Shown: positions 20,953 to 31,600, counted from the stretch's first letter. The stretch: DNA of 64,000 nt from Strigamia acuminata (GCA_949358305.1 OX442314.1:57173369-57237368); one strand, 5' to 3'. Numbers and translations are program-made. Notes: generated from the sequence alone by a model not told the origin.

Positions 20953-23900
20953 ATGAGTTCTGAACAATTAGATTCGGCAGATACGTCGATTAAGACCGAG
21001 GAAAAGAAAATGGCGTCGCCCATTGCGGTTAAGCCCAATGTTGGAGCTGGAAGTTTTCCCGTGGCGGCGGTGTCGCCGGGATTTATGCAGTCCGCTGGTG
21101 TGGTGCCGTTTGACGTTCATGGGGAGCCGACGACGCAAAATCAGAGGTGGAATCGATGGGTGAGCAGGTTCGAGGTGTTTTTGGACGCTGCGGGTGTGTC
21201 CGACGATGGGCGAAAGCGAGCTATGTTCCTCCACTATGTCGGCGAGGGAGTGTACGATATTTTCGTGGCGTTGGCCGTGACTCTGACGACGTACGCGGCG
21301 GCGAAGGATGCGTTGACGGGGTATTTTGCCCCCAAAGAGAATATGGATTTTTGCGTCTACGCTTTCCGGACGTGTAAGCAGGAGGTAGGAGAAACGGTGG
21401 ATAAATTCTGTGCTCGGCTGCGGACATTGTCAGTCGGGTGTAGTTTTCATGATTTGGACCGCGAATTAAAATCGCAAATTATTTTTGGGACTTCGATGTC
21501 GAAATTGCGGCGACAGGCGCTGAGAGAAGGAGGCTGGAAACTGAAGGAACTTTTGGACGCGGGACGAGCCTATGAAATGTCGGAATGGCAGGCTAAGAAA
21601 ATGGAGGCGGTGAACGTGAGTGAGCGGGTTTTGGATGTGAATTTGTTGCGTGGAGGAGTGAGAGGTGGAGTTGGAGTGCGAGGTAGGCCTCAGCCTTCGC
21701 CGGGGTCGATTGGTGCAGGTCGGTCGTGTTTTAATTGCGGTAGGTCGTGGCCGCACCAGGAGGGAACGGTGTGTCCGGCGAAAACCGTGAAATGCCATCA
21801 ATGTGGAAAAGTCGGACATTTTTTAAAGTTTTGCAAGTCGAAACCAGTGGAGAAGGATACCGGAAGTGAGCGGAAAGTGCGAGCGGTGCAGATGGCGGAG
21901 TGGGGCGAGGACATGAGGGATGAGGAGCTTTTCGGGATTACCATCGGTTCAGTGGACGCGAGTCGTGAGATGCCGAAGGTGGAAGTTGGAATGGGTCGAT
22001 GTGGTATGCGTGTGACTTTTGGGATTGATTCGGGAGCGCAAGCTAGCATTTTAAGTAAGGAAATTTATAATTCGATTAAACCCCCGCCATTTTTACGTCC
22101 GACCCAGGCGCGTTTATTGCCGTATGGGCAGCGGGAGCCTTTGCCGTTGCTTGGATTGATGCGGACTACGTTGGAGTATGAAGGTCGGCGGGAAGAGGTG
22201 GAACTTTTTGTGCCTGCAGTGAGTGGCGAATCGCTTTTGAGTTATGCAGTGTCGAAGCGTTTGGGTCTGGTGCAGGTGGTGAGCGCTGTGAGTACGTCGG
22301 AATTGGAGGCAGAGGTAAAGAGTAAATATCCGAAGCTATTTAATGGTGTAGGAAAGTTAAAGGGACGTAAAGTTCATTTGCACATCAAAGAATCCGTGGC
22401 ACCAGTTGCGCAGCGATACAGGCCGCTTCCTTTTAATTTGCGACGTCGAGTGGAGATGGAAATTGATCGGTTGGTTTCGGAGGATATTATTGAGCGAGTG
22501 GTGGATGGGATGGGGCCCACACCTTGGGTCTCTCCCATTCACTGTGTGAGAAAACCAAAAGATCCCGACCCGGAGGCGATAAGAATTTGCATTGACGCGA
22601 GGGAGGTTAATTTTGCGATCGAGCGTGTTCGCCACGCATCACCGAGGTTAGATGACTTGATTGCTCTAGCTGAAGGAGCGTGTTGGTTTACGAAGATCGA
22701 TTTAAATCACGGATTCCACCAAATAGAATTAGACGAGGAATCGCGAAGGGTAACAACTTTTGCTACGCATATCGGTTTGTTCCGCTTCAAGCGGCTATTT
22801 TTTGGACTAAATTCAGCGCCCGAGGTTTTTCAAGACCTCATTCGTCAGGTGTTAGAGGGTATTCCGAATACAATTAATATTATGGATGACATATTTGTAG
22901 TGGGTAAGCGGAGAGAGGATCACGACTTGGCCATGCACAGTGTGTTGGAGCGCCTTCAGGACGCAGGTTTGACGGTGAACGCAGGGAAATGTGAGTTTGG
23001 AAAGGTGAAGATTGTTTTCTTTGGACATGTTTTTTCATCCCAGGGGATTGCAGTGGATCCGCGGAGAATTGAGGCCATAAAGGACATGAAAGTGCCAGTA
23101 AGTGTGTCGGAGGTCAAGAGCCTCTTGGGAATGGTAGTCTATTGCGGCCGATTTATTCCGGGATTGGCAGAGTTGACAAAACCGTTGCGTGAGTTGACGA
23201 AGAAGTCGGGATTGGAGTTTGTGTGGGCGGCACCGCATCGTGAGGCATGGCAGAAGATTAAGGACGAGTTGAGCAACACGAAGACGATGGCGTATTACGA
23301 TTCGGCGGCGGAGTTGCATCTGACTGTAGACGCAAGTCCAGGGGGGTTGGGTGCGATTTTGGCGCAGCGGAAGGAAGGTGAAGAAGAAGCACAGGTGATT
23401 TCTTATGCGAGCCGCTCGTTAACGGACGTGGAGGCTCGATATTCGCAAATCGAGCGAGAGATGCTGGCAGTGGTATGGGGAATGGAGGCTTTCTACATTT
23501 ATTTGTTTGGGGCCCATTTCATTCTTTTCACCGATCATCAGCCGCTGGTCAGCATTTTAAGTAATCGGAGGGCAAGACCGTCTGTAAGGTTGGAACGATT
23601 ATGTGTTAGAGTGCAGCAGTTCGAGTTTGAAGTTAGACATACCCGAGGAAGTACTAATCCGAGCGACTATATGTCGCGTCATCCATCGCAGAATACGGTA
23701 ATTTTGAGAACAATAGAGGAACATGTTAATTTTGTCGTTCAGACTAGGATTCCGGTTACGATGACGAAGGAGGAGGTACAGCGGGAGACTCGGACAGATG
23801 CGGTGTTGTCAAAGTTGAAGTTGGCATTGGAGAGTGAGGGAAGTGAGGCGAGAGCGAGGTGGAAGGACGACGCGTTGCGCCCATTTAGTATGATGAAGGA

Positions 23901-25197
23901 TGAGTTGGTAGTGACGGAAGAAGGGATTATTTTGCGATTGGACCGAATTGTGGTCCCCGAGAGTCTGCAGTTGAAGGTAGTGGAGTTGGCTCATCGGGGC
24001 CACCAGGGCGTGAGTAAGACTAAGATGCTTTTGCGCCAGAAAGTGTGGTTTTCCGGTCTGGATAGGATGGTTGAGCTGCGAGTCACGGGGTGTTTATCGT
24101 GTCAGGCGAGCGTGCCACGAACAACGAGGGATCCACTGCGAATGACGGTTCTGCCTGCTCAGCCTTGGCAGCACCTTGTAACGGATTTCTTAGGCCCCTT
24201 CCCGGATGGGTCTCTGCTTTTGGTTTTGATCGACGAATATTCGCGATTTCCATTCGTGGATATTGTAGCGTCGACGTCTGCGAGGAGTGTTTGTGCAGTA
24301 TTGGAGCGGAGATTTTGGGAGGTGGGCCTTCCTGAGACATTGAAGTCAGATAATGGACCACCTTTCATGTCGCGTGATTTCGCGGATTTTTTGAGTGGGT
24401 TTGGAGTGAAACATCGTAGGATCACCCCTCTGTGGCCAGGGGCCAACGGAGAAGCTGAGCGCTTTATGAAAACTTTGAACAAGTCTATTCGTGCTGCGGT
24501 GGTCGATGGAAGAGATTGGAAGCGTGAGATGCAGGAATTTTTACTTAACTATCGGGCTACACCGCATTGCACCACGGGGAGGCCACCGGCGGAGTTGCTG
24601 TACAGCAGGGAAATGCACACGAGATTACCATCGGTTTGGAGTGCGGTGGACGATGCGGAAGTTCGTGAGAGGGATTTGGTTGGAAAGACTAAAATGAAGG
24701 AAGAGGCGGATGCGCGACGGAATGTTAAACATCATGAATTAGTGATAGGAGATCGTGTTTTGGTAAAGCAGCCCCATTTGAATAAGTTTTCGACTCCATT
24801 TGACCCTAAACCATTCATAGTAACAGAAGTGGGAGGTACGCAGGTGACAGCGGTGAGGGGGCAAAGTGTGATGGTGCGTAATGCTTCGTTCTTCAAGCGA
24901 GTAATGCCGGAGGAGAGAGGGGAGGTATTGGAGACTGTGGGTGGAGCGGAAGGAGGGGTGGTGGAGCGTGAGGAGGAGGGTGAAGTGGTGGGAGAGGAAG
25001 AGGTAGAGCGAGAAGTAGTGGTTCCGATTCCAGATCAGAGAGTGATAGTTGAGCCAATTCCAGAGCAAGGAGAGATGTTGGATCCAGTCCCAGGTCGAGC
25101 TGTGCCAACTCCGGGACGACCAAAGTCGACAAGAGCGAAGAAAGCACCGGAACGTTACGGGAGCTCTGGTGTGAAGGATGGGAGAAAGAAGAAGTGA
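20953..25197 (+). CDS. gag-pol: Ty3/Gypsy element C Gag-Pol polyprotein
   Basis: A single 1414-residue ORF encoding both structural and enzymatic proteins without a frameshift. A capsid region is followed by two Cys knuckles (about 257-295): an unusual CFNCGRSWPHQEGTVC and a standard CHQCGKVGHFLKFC. Then come protease (FGIDSGAQASIL, about 357), reverse transcriptase (FTKIDLNHGFHQIEL, FFGLNSAPEVFQ), RNase H (LTVDASPGGLGAIL, about 790) and integrase with an HHCC zinc region (about 1013-1055). The integrase DDE residues are in TDFLGP, SDNGPPF and NGEAERF (about 1075, 1131, 1167). The catalytic box is IMDD and not YxDD, a variant seen in mag-like Gypsy lineages. The C-terminal 110 residues are a Glu/Val/Pro-rich tail. 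The ATG is the first in frame, 41 nt after the LTR. Confidence 0.95.
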   Translation: MSSEQLDSADTSIKTEEKKMASPIAVKPNVGAGSFPVAAVSPGFMQSAGVVPFDVHGEPTTQNQRWNRWVSRFEVFLDAAGVSDDGRKRAMFLHYVGEGVYDIFVALAVTLTTYAAAKDALTGYFAPKENMDFCVYAFRTCKQEVGETVDKFCARLRTLSVGCSFHDLDRELKSQIIFGTSMSKLRRQALREGGWKLKELLDAGRAYEMSEWQAKKMEAVNVSERVLDVNLLRGGVRGGVGVRGRPQPSPGSIGAGRSCFNCGRSWPHQEGTVCPAKTVKCHQCGKVGHFLKFCKSKPVEKDTGSERKVRAVQMAEWGEDMRDEELFGITIGSVDASREMPKVEVGMGRCGMRVTFGIDSGAQASILSKEIYNSIKPPPFLRPTQARLLPYGQREPLPLLGLMRTTLEYEGRREEVELFVPAVSGESLLSYAVSKRLGLVQVVSAVSTSELEAEVKSKYPKLFNGVGKLKGRKVHLHIKESVAPVAQRYRPLPFNLRRRVEMEIDRLVSEDIIERVVDGMGPTPWVSPIHCVRKPKDPDPEAIRICIDAREVNFAIERVRHASPRLDDLIALAEGACWFTKIDLNHGFHQIELDEESRRVTTFATHIGLFRFKRLFFGLNSAPEVFQDLIRQVLEGIPNTINIMDDIFVVGKRREDHDLAMHSVLERLQDAGLTVNAGKCEFGKVKIVFFGHVFSSQGIAVDPRRIEAIKDMKVPVSVSEVKSLLGMVVYCGRFIPGLAELTKPLRELTKKSGLEFVWAAPHREAWQKIKDELSNTKTMAYYDSAAELHLTVDASPGGLGAILAQRKEGEEEAQVISYASRSLTDVEARYSQIEREMLAVVWGMEAFYIYLFGAHFILFTDHQPLVSILSNRRARPSVRLERLCVRVQQFEFEVRHTRGSTNPSDYMSRHPSQNTVILRTIEEHVNFVVQTRIPVTMTKEEVQRETRTDAVLSKLKLALESEGSEARARWKDDALRPFSMMKDELVVTEEGIILRLDRIVVPESLQLKVVELAHRGHQGVSKTKMLLRQKVWFSGLDRMVELRVTGCLSCQASVPRTTRDPLRMTVLPAQPWQHLVTDFLGPFPDGSLLLVLIDEYSRFPFVDIVASTSARSVCAVLERRFWEVGLPETLKSDNGPPFMSRDFADFLSGFGVKHRRITPLWPGANGEAERFMKTLNKSIRAAVVDGRDWKREMQEFLLNYRATPHCTTGRPPAELLYSREMHTRLPSVWSAVDDAEVRERDLVGKTKMKEEADARRNVKHHELVIGDRVLVKQPHLNKFSTPFDPKPFIVTEVGGTQVTAVRGQSVMVRNASFFKRVMPEERGEVLETVGGAEGGVVEREEEGEVVGEEEVEREVVVPIPDQRVIVEPIPEQGEMLDPVPGRAVPTPGRPKSTRAKKAPERYGSSGVKDGRKKK

Positions 25198-25312
25198 AGC
25201 TTGTGAACTTAATAATTTTAAAATCTTTTAACTTTTGATTTGTTAGTCCTATTGCTAATTTGTAATTCGTTTTTGATTTTTGTTTTGATGTGTTATATTT
25301 ATTTTTGTATGA

Positions 25313-25322
25313 TGGGGAGGGA
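25313..25322 (+). promoter_or_regulatory. Polypurine tract, element C
   Basis: The run GATGGGGAGGGA ends directly against the TG of the right LTR, the position of the plus-strand primer. Confidence 0.75.
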
Positions 25323-25496
25323 TGTGGTGATGTGAACTGTCGCTGGATGGCGCTCGCTGTCAAGGGGGTGTTTACTTAAGCGTGATTCAGCTTGAGGAGC
25401 GCAGTTCACGAGTGCATGTGATTAAAGAATGAATAACTCCTAGAAAACTGCCGTGATGCATTTATTCCTAAAAGGACTGGATTTGACTTTATAACA
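25323..25496 (+). repeat. 3' LTR of element C
   Basis: A 174-bp copy of the left LTR, with no mismatch found by eye. It is followed by the duplicated target CCACC. Confidence 0.95.
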
Positions 25497-28114
25497 CCAC
25501 CCAATCCGTGCTTGCAAGCATTCCACGCGCGGTTTGAAAGCAAAACACCTTCGGGCTCGACACCTGAGCAGTCCCCTGCAAAGGCCGCCCCCCCGCTATC
25601 CGAGACCCAATTTCCACGGCAAGGCAGTGAAATCGGTACAATGTGTCGTAAATGCGCATATAAAACACATTGCCAAAATCACACCAAGCCGTGTCCACCA
25701 GTGCTCGGGACAGGGTTGGAAACCCAGTCTCCGTGCATCCTCCTTAAGTACGCGTGTCTGTGATTCAAAAGATTACTCAAACCGCTGCAACCAGGAATGT
25801 ACCTCTGGCCAGTAATGAACAGAGCTCCCCTAAATTCACCGCATTAGTTTATCGTCGTCCGGGCAAGGCACAGGGCTGAACCGGGATATACTGCACCTAG
25901 CAGCATGCCTGCCCACCACAACAACACCACATTCACGTTTCCCGCCAAAAAACACACTCGGAAAAAGCACCAAATCTGCAAAGCTAGGAAAAGAAATAAA
26001 AGAACTTAATCTACCATTCGTCTGGTGTGGTGCCGACCCTCTAAGACACTCATTACGTCTGCGTAACCTCAGGAATGTCATGGGTAACACGTTGCCGGCT
26101 TGTTCAAGCCTAACCCCTACACACCCCACTTCCAATATGCCCCTAAAACGATGAAGCTGTACATCTCCAACGCTTCAGACCACAAATTCTGAGCACCTAC
26201 AAATGGTTTCTCTCCCAATTGCACACCCAAGAAATAAATTATAAAATAATATAAAAAAACGGTATAAGACTCATGTGTTGGTTGGCTATTATTATCCCAA
26301 GATGATTAAAGGAAACACCAAGGTCAAACTCAAGTCAACCAAACACACAAGAAAAATACACTTCAAATTAAAAAAAAATGGTATGGCATCAAGCTAATGT
26401 GCTGGTTGGCTGTTGTCATCATAAAGTGGGCCTTAATTGTAACAGAAAAGAAAGAACAAATCAATCAAACTCCAGCCAGGCCAGCAAAAAAGAAAAAACG
26501 CCATAAAATAATATAAAATTGCACAACACCTCTCAAAAACCTGAACAATACCCAGCCCAAATTCAGAGAAGAGTGTGACAGAAGAATAACAAGTGTTTCT
26601 CACCCCGACCCTAAAAATAGACACACAGTGCAAGTGAAAACAAAGACAAAAGCACTGCGAGGTCAAGTCAGTGCGAGGGGAGAAAAACACAAAAGAATGG
26701 ACATAATGGCATGCGTTGCTATGACCGCCTAAGGTGGAGAGCAAATCCCCCCAGCCACCCAGAGAAATGAATACCAAAATGTTTTGGTTGGTTGCAGTGC
26801 GTCTGAAAATAAATTTCAGAGCCCCCAACCATACCAGCACTGAGAAAAATACAATCCAAGAAACCTTCAAATGAAAAAGCATTCAGCCCCCCACAACTAA
26901 GCCTCTCACGCGACCCAAAGTGGCTAACAAAAACACCTTTCAAATTCCTCAGCCCCTCAAAGAAAGTAATTAACCCACATTCCAAAACAAAAACAAGAGA
27001 AAAACAATACAATTGAGCCCCCACCAAGGAGCGAAGCAAAGAGCAACAAAAACTGGGGCATAAAGCAAAACAAAATGCAACCAAAATTTGACACACAAAG
27101 CAAAACAAAATGGCGGAAACACAAAAAAAAATTTTCCAAGTTCAAATCTCGGACAGGGCCCTCAATTGTGACTGCTATGGTCTCGCCAGTGTAGTCAGGG
27201 GACTGATAACACTGGGTAGGGACGCATACTTCACGTAAATAACGGGGAATCCCACAATATTGGTTGGTTGGCCTTTATTGTGTTGTCTAGGGGTATGGGG
27301 AATCCCGTTACCCGTTGCAGGGGTGCCACGAAGGCACGCCGCACCGGCAACCGACCCGTCACACACTGGGCGCGAGCCCAATGAGTGACGTGGTCGGTTC
27401 AACGTTACATTCATGCTGTACTTACCTACAGCCCGCAGTGACCACTCATGGAGGCTGTATTGGGTGGAACACCCAGATACTGAGCATCGCTGTGGTGAAT
27501 GGGAAGGAGTGCAGAGTCCTCTCAGCCGGGACACGTCTTGTCCCCTCGTCTACTACAACACCCTGGAACTCTGTCAACACACGACCTGCCTGGTCGGTGT
27601 CCGCACTCTCTCTCTCTGCAACTCCTCCCCACACCACTTAGCTCCCTCCTTCCCCCGGGCTAGATCACCTTGCCCAATCAGGGGGTGATCTTGGGGCCGT
27701 ATGGTGGTGTGTGGCAGTGACGTAGGTCACCCCAGGTGGCCCAACGGTCACATTTGGTAGAACAATGGTTATTGGGATGAGAAAAGGCAGACCTTAGATT
27801 ACTGACGCACACTTGCGAGTGTTCGGACTGATGCCAAGTGGTCAGCGGAGGGCCACTAGACGCTGGATGCAACACACACAATAAGAATTACCACGAAATA
27901 CACAAGAGACACAGGATAGTTTTGGTTATTCGCTTTATTGATGTCTGTAGGTGTGATGGATGTCTCACAGTGCATTTCCCAAAGTGATGGCTGCTTGAGC
28001 CATCGCTAATCAAACTGCGTGTCACGGCGACCATTGGGTCGCATGACACGCGAGGTCGGTGTTACGTTTCGGCCATGCCGCCATACGTTCGTGGAGAACT
28101 TATGTCGGACGTGG
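25497..28114. other. Gene-free flank with repeat relics
   Basis: No supported gene. At 26,250-26,415 an imperfect tandem duplication shares ATGTGYTGGTTGGCTRTTRTC. At 27,148-27,172 the minus strand reads GGGCCCTGTCCGAGAT after CAATTG, resembling the element A primer site, and TTTATTG (minus CAATAAA) lies at about 27,275. A decayed LTR is possible but unproven. Confidence 0.4.
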
Positions 28115-28122
28115 CTTACAAG

Positions 28123-28749
28123 CAGTGTTGGGCACGGTACTTCCAACACGTACCGCGGTACCGTTACCGGTACTTGCGCCAACGGAGAAATGTAACGCGG
28201 TACCGGTACGCGGTACTTGCTGCGTCCGCCAAAAGTAACGCGGTACCGGTACGCGGTACTTGCTGCGTCCTAAAAAAGTACCGCGGTCCCGGTACAGTAC
28301 CGTACCGGGATTTTGCGGTACATCTCGCGGTACTCGAGAAAACGCGAGAAAACACGAGATTCTCGTGTTTTCTCCCGTTTTCCACGATAATAATAACAAT
28401 ATTCAATAACAAACAATAACAATCGTCTCCATGGCTACAATTGGAGCGAGACTTAGGCCTATTATTATTATTATCGTGGAAAACGGGAGAAAACACAAGA
28501 ATCTCGTGTTTTCTCGCGTTTTCTCGAGTACCGCGAGATGTACCGCTAAATCCCAGTACCGGTACTGCATGGCGGCGAAAGTAACGCGGTACAAGTACCC
28601 GGTACTTGCTGTTCCCATAGAAAGTAACGCGGTACGGGACCCGGTACACGGTGCTTTCTTAAAAAGTATTGCGGTACAGTCCTCCGGTACAGTAACGGTA
28701 CCGGCGGTACTGTACCGCCGGTACCGTTACTGTATCGTGCCCAACACTG
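28123..28749. mobile_element. Palindromic hAT-type element, GGTACC-rich
   Basis: A 627-bp element with inverted ends (CAGTGTTGGGCAC at the left, mirrored at the right) and an exact 8-bp target duplication CTTACAAG (28,115-28,122 and 28,750-28,757). Eight-bp duplications with CAGTG-type ends are typical of hAT elements. It has no transposase. Inside, GCGGTAC/GGTACC motifs recur many times and two long inverted arms (about 28,320-28,390 and 28,455-28,540) share CTCGTGTTTTCTC-type blocks. The whole element could fold into one hairpin. Confidence 0.9.
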
Positions 28750-28946
28750 CTTACAAGGACGCTCAGGTACCGATGGGCGACAGAGTCGCCACGCCGATCG
28801 TTCGGGTCACCATTGCAGTCAGAGATGAAGAGACGGTCGGAATGCGACCGTTGACCATGCTGGCTGGAAGAACAACTCGTGGACCGCTACAGGACCCACC
28901 CACTGCCGGAAGGGTCACTTGGCTAAACAAGGGCCCGCAGCTCCAC

Positions 28947-29025
28947 CTGGTTGCGGAGAACCGCAACAGGTGCACGAGCGCCTTGTGCTGCAGGGCAGTG
29001 ATCAGCTTGCAGGGGCAGCTGGTCA
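28947..29025 (+). repeat. Dispersed GGTTGCGG/GGCAGCTGGTCA repeat, copy 1
   Basis: Shares blocks GGTTGCGG, ACCGCAACAGG, AGTGATCAGC and GCAGGGGCAGCTGGTCA with three other places in the window. No coding or terminal structure could be assigned. Confidence 0.65.
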
Positions 29026-29591
29026 TACATTAACTAATTACTTGTGTTGTGGACTGACAAAGTAATGAGAAGGTGGGAACTGACTGGTGCAGGAATATCA
29101 GGGAGTCGAGTCGTGGACATCAGTCAGAGCAGTCATTCATTAGATTACCAAATTGCTATAGTTTCTAAAACCTTTACCATGGCTTCTTCTTCTTTGTTTT
29201 TCTTAGAGCTCCTTTCACGTTGTTGTTGGTTTCCATCTCCATTTCCTTACCATTACAATTTTCCATTTTAGTTTACTGGATTTGTCACGATTAAATCCAA
29301 GATGACTAAACTACGTGCAAAGTGATTCGCGCGTGGGTCCAGGTTCGTTCAATTCGGACGTCAGGCGGTTAGAAATCCCGGCTTGCTTAAACTTTAACAA
29401 CACTATTTTATATTTACAAGACTCTTAGTTAGTGTTAGGGTTAGCTGACTTAAAAAGAAGGGTTTTACTCAGACTTTAACTTCATGATTGGATGTAGCGT
29501 GGGCTCGTCCCACCTGTTCGCATCGGTTTTGTCACAACATTATCGGTCTTGCCCATACTCGATGCCAAAATCTTCCTCCAAAATTCACCCT
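29026..29591. other. Gene-free stretch
   Basis: Nothing coding is supported here. The region precedes the hairpin run and may be part of the same decayed element. Confidence 0.4.
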
Positions 29592-29751
29592 AATTCCCGC
29601 GGAGCACGCTCGACACGGAAATTCTCCTTGCACACAGCATTGATCTCTGTGAAGCACGCTCAACACAGAAAACTGTCTCGCACGTAGTTATTCTTGTGGA
29701 GCAAGCTCAACACAAGAATCTTCAATTGACAGAGCAAGCTCAATGTCAATT
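29592..29751. repeat. Run of four hairpins with a common loop
   Basis: Four stem-loops share a 12-nt centre close to RAGCAMGCTCRA but have different stems. Pairings are AATTCCCG with CGGAAATT (29,592/29,616, one mismatch), TCTGTG with CACAGA (29,646/29,664), ATTCTTGTG with CACAAGAAT (29,690/29,711) and AATTGACA with TGTCAATT (29,724/29,744). The stems change on both sides together. Function is unknown. Confidence 0.75.
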
Positions 29752-30448
29752 CACACAGCAAAGAATGGCTTTGATCACATGCTTGTGTCAACGGATTTTG
29801 TTGATAAGCCTGGCATAGGGTAAGGCCATTTTTGCCCAGAATTTTTTGACAGCTGGACATCCTTCGGATCATTGGCGCCACAATGTTCTGCCATAGATTA
29901 TCAGATGAAGAGTTGATTTACTGCAGAAAAACGGCCCTAGTCGGTCCCACAAAACCACGAGCCCCATTCAGAGTACGTGGAGTCGTGGAGCCATTTTCAA
30001 CTTCCCAGAAACGGCAGCACCAATCACAATTTTCTTGTCAAGCCGAGAAGTATTGGCAGTAATTTGTTTTGAAAGGAATGTTATTTGTTTCTTTTTTTAA
30101 GGTTTTGAAATTTAATAATTGATTTTATTTTATTACAATATTTTTATGTTTATGGATTTAATGTTAGGATTTGTCGACAGAGGGCGAAGGGTGACAAATA
30201 GACACGTTTACAGGTTGAAGGACCTTGATGAAATAAAATATGTGCAATAATGATTATTACTCCGTATTTTTTATTTTTTGATGTAATAAAACATTTTTAA
30301 TTAGAAATTACATTATTATTTTTTATACATTTGTGCGACTGCATGCGAATGCATGTTGTAAAAAGGCAAAATATGACATATCATTTTTTAAAATCAGTTT
30401 CCATAGCGATATGGAGCAACGGAGGGTAAAAAAATGGCAGACGTAATC
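29752..30448. other. Gene-free stretch with possible LTR-leader remnant
   Basis: TTGGCGCCACAATG near 29,870 resembles the start of a primer site, so the hairpin run upstream could be inside a decayed LTR or leader. No pol or gag remnant was seen. The rest is AT-rich. Confidence 0.3.
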
Positions 30449-30583
30449 GATTTCCGATTTCCGATTTCCGATTTCCGATTTCCGTAAAAAATCGAATTTT
30501 TGGGTGAAAAATCGAATTTTTGGGTAAAAAATCGAATTTTTGGGTGAAAAATCGAATTTTTGGGTGAAAAATCGAATTTTTGG
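30449..30583. repeat. Two adjacent minisatellites
   Basis: First about five copies of a 7-bp unit GATTTCC (30,449-30,484), then five copies of a 19-20-bp unit AAAAATCGAATTTTTGGGT (to 30,583). Open frames here are by-products of the repeat. Confidence 0.85.
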
Positions 30584-30929
30584 TGTAGAAACTGAATTAA
30601 ATGAATATTCTCCGCCTGGCCAACCCCCAATTTCCTTTTATAAAATCTCTTTCAACTGGCGGACACTTTTCATGTTTTGGGTCAAAGTGGTCAAGGTTTT
30701 TGCTCATTATTCGATTAAATTTTGGTCTTAAATTGTATGAAGTTTGACTTCGTAATTTTAATAACTCAATGGTGTCCTTTATATTTCATTGAAGTTTTAA
30801 TCCTTTTTTTAGGTTGTTCTCGAAGTGTCAGGATACTGAGGAAATTCCTTACTCGGTTCCCACGCAGGGTACAACTGTTCCAACAATGAAATAATTAATC
30901 TGGAGAGCCAATAAAACGACGAGTAAGAT

Positions 30930-31025
30930 TTTGCAAGATTTTGCTAGATTTTGATGGATTTTGTTGGATTTTGTTGGATTTTGTGGGATTTTGAGAGATT
31001 TTGTGGGATTTTGTGAGATATTGTT
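30930..31025. repeat. GGATTTTGT minisatellite
   Basis: About nine imperfect 10-11-bp units of the form GGATTTTGTTG/GGGATTTTGTG. Confidence 0.75.
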
Positions 31026-31174
31026 CCATTTTGTGAGAATTTACCTAAATTAGAATATGATGATGATAATTTTTATTATTTAGAAATTTTTATTGTTGTA
31101 CATATAATTCATTCCAATATTTATAATTAAAACTGACCATGCCGTGAAGCACCAAGGCGGAGCTAGTGCTCTCT

Positions 31175-31600
31175 TTATACACTGCGGATTTCTTTAGGTT
31201 TCAGTTGCTCGCTTTCCGCTTCCACGTTGCGTCCCCGCGTGCTGGCTTCTCTGACCACAGAGGCCAATTCCGATTTTTCCGTCAAGTAGTCGCGTTTCTC
31301 CGCAAACGTCTTTTTTTTAACAACGATTCTTATTTCACATTCTTTCCGCTCTTGCGTGAGCCATTCACTTTGCTGCATCCAGAAGTTCAAAAAATGCTTG
31401 TCCCACGCTTCTTTCCTTTGATCATAACGCCTGTTCCTGAACGCACACTCGGCTCCTCTCGTCGGTCGATTCTTTTCCTGATTTTTTGCTGAGCGCGCTG
31501 TCATTTCAGCATCCGGCGGCATCGCAGTGGAAACATACACTTCTCGTATGTCGTCCGGTATTTGGGCAATATATTTTGCATAATCTGATTCAAAGTCCAT
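31175..31600 (-). CDS. Hypothetical 141-residue charged protein
   Basis: I do not recognise this protein. It begins MDFESDYAKYIAQIPDD, has an acidic start, and then a helical basic/acidic region with several Trp residues (EAWDKHFLNFW, SEWLTQERKE). It has no signal peptide, membrane segment or known motif. The composition looks coding and not repeat-derived. The ATG lies about 15 nt after a TTTTTTCAG on the minus strand, so it could also be an internal exon. A minus-strand AATAAA lies about 85 nt past the stop (near 31,090). It may be a one-exon gene or the last exon of a longer one. Confidence 0.5.
   Translation of the reverse strand: MDFESDYAKYIAQIPDDIREVYVSTAMPPDAEMTARSAKNQEKNRPTRGAECAFRNRRYDQRKEAWDKHFLNFWMQQSEWLTQERKECEIRIVVKKKTFAEKRDYLTEKSELASVVREASTRGRNVEAESEQLKPKEIRSV

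Larger units (their letters stand above)
20739..25496 (+). mobile_element. Complete Ty3/Gypsy element C
   Basis: A full-length 4758-bp LTR retrotransposon. Two 174-bp LTRs flank one long gag-pol ORF, with a primer-site region after the left LTR and a purine tract before the right one. Target duplication CCACC is seen at 20,734-20,738 and 25,497-25,501. By eye I found no difference between the LTRs. Known biology says LTRs are identical at insertion, so the element is recent, and with its open ORF it may still be competent. Confidence 0.95.

Noticed and set aside
26433-27145. Minus-strand Phe/Cys-rich ORFs suggesting membrane proteins
   Set aside because: They come from an A-rich plus strand read in reverse; hydrophobicity is a composition effect and no family motif is present.
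28075-29033. Several ORFs in the GGTACC region on both strands
   Set aside because: They follow the palindromic repeat and cross the transposon ends; the peptides are Tyr/Arg repeats.
30394-30630. A 78-codon ORF with FSPKNSIF-type repeats
   Set aside because: Product of the 19-20-bp minisatellite.
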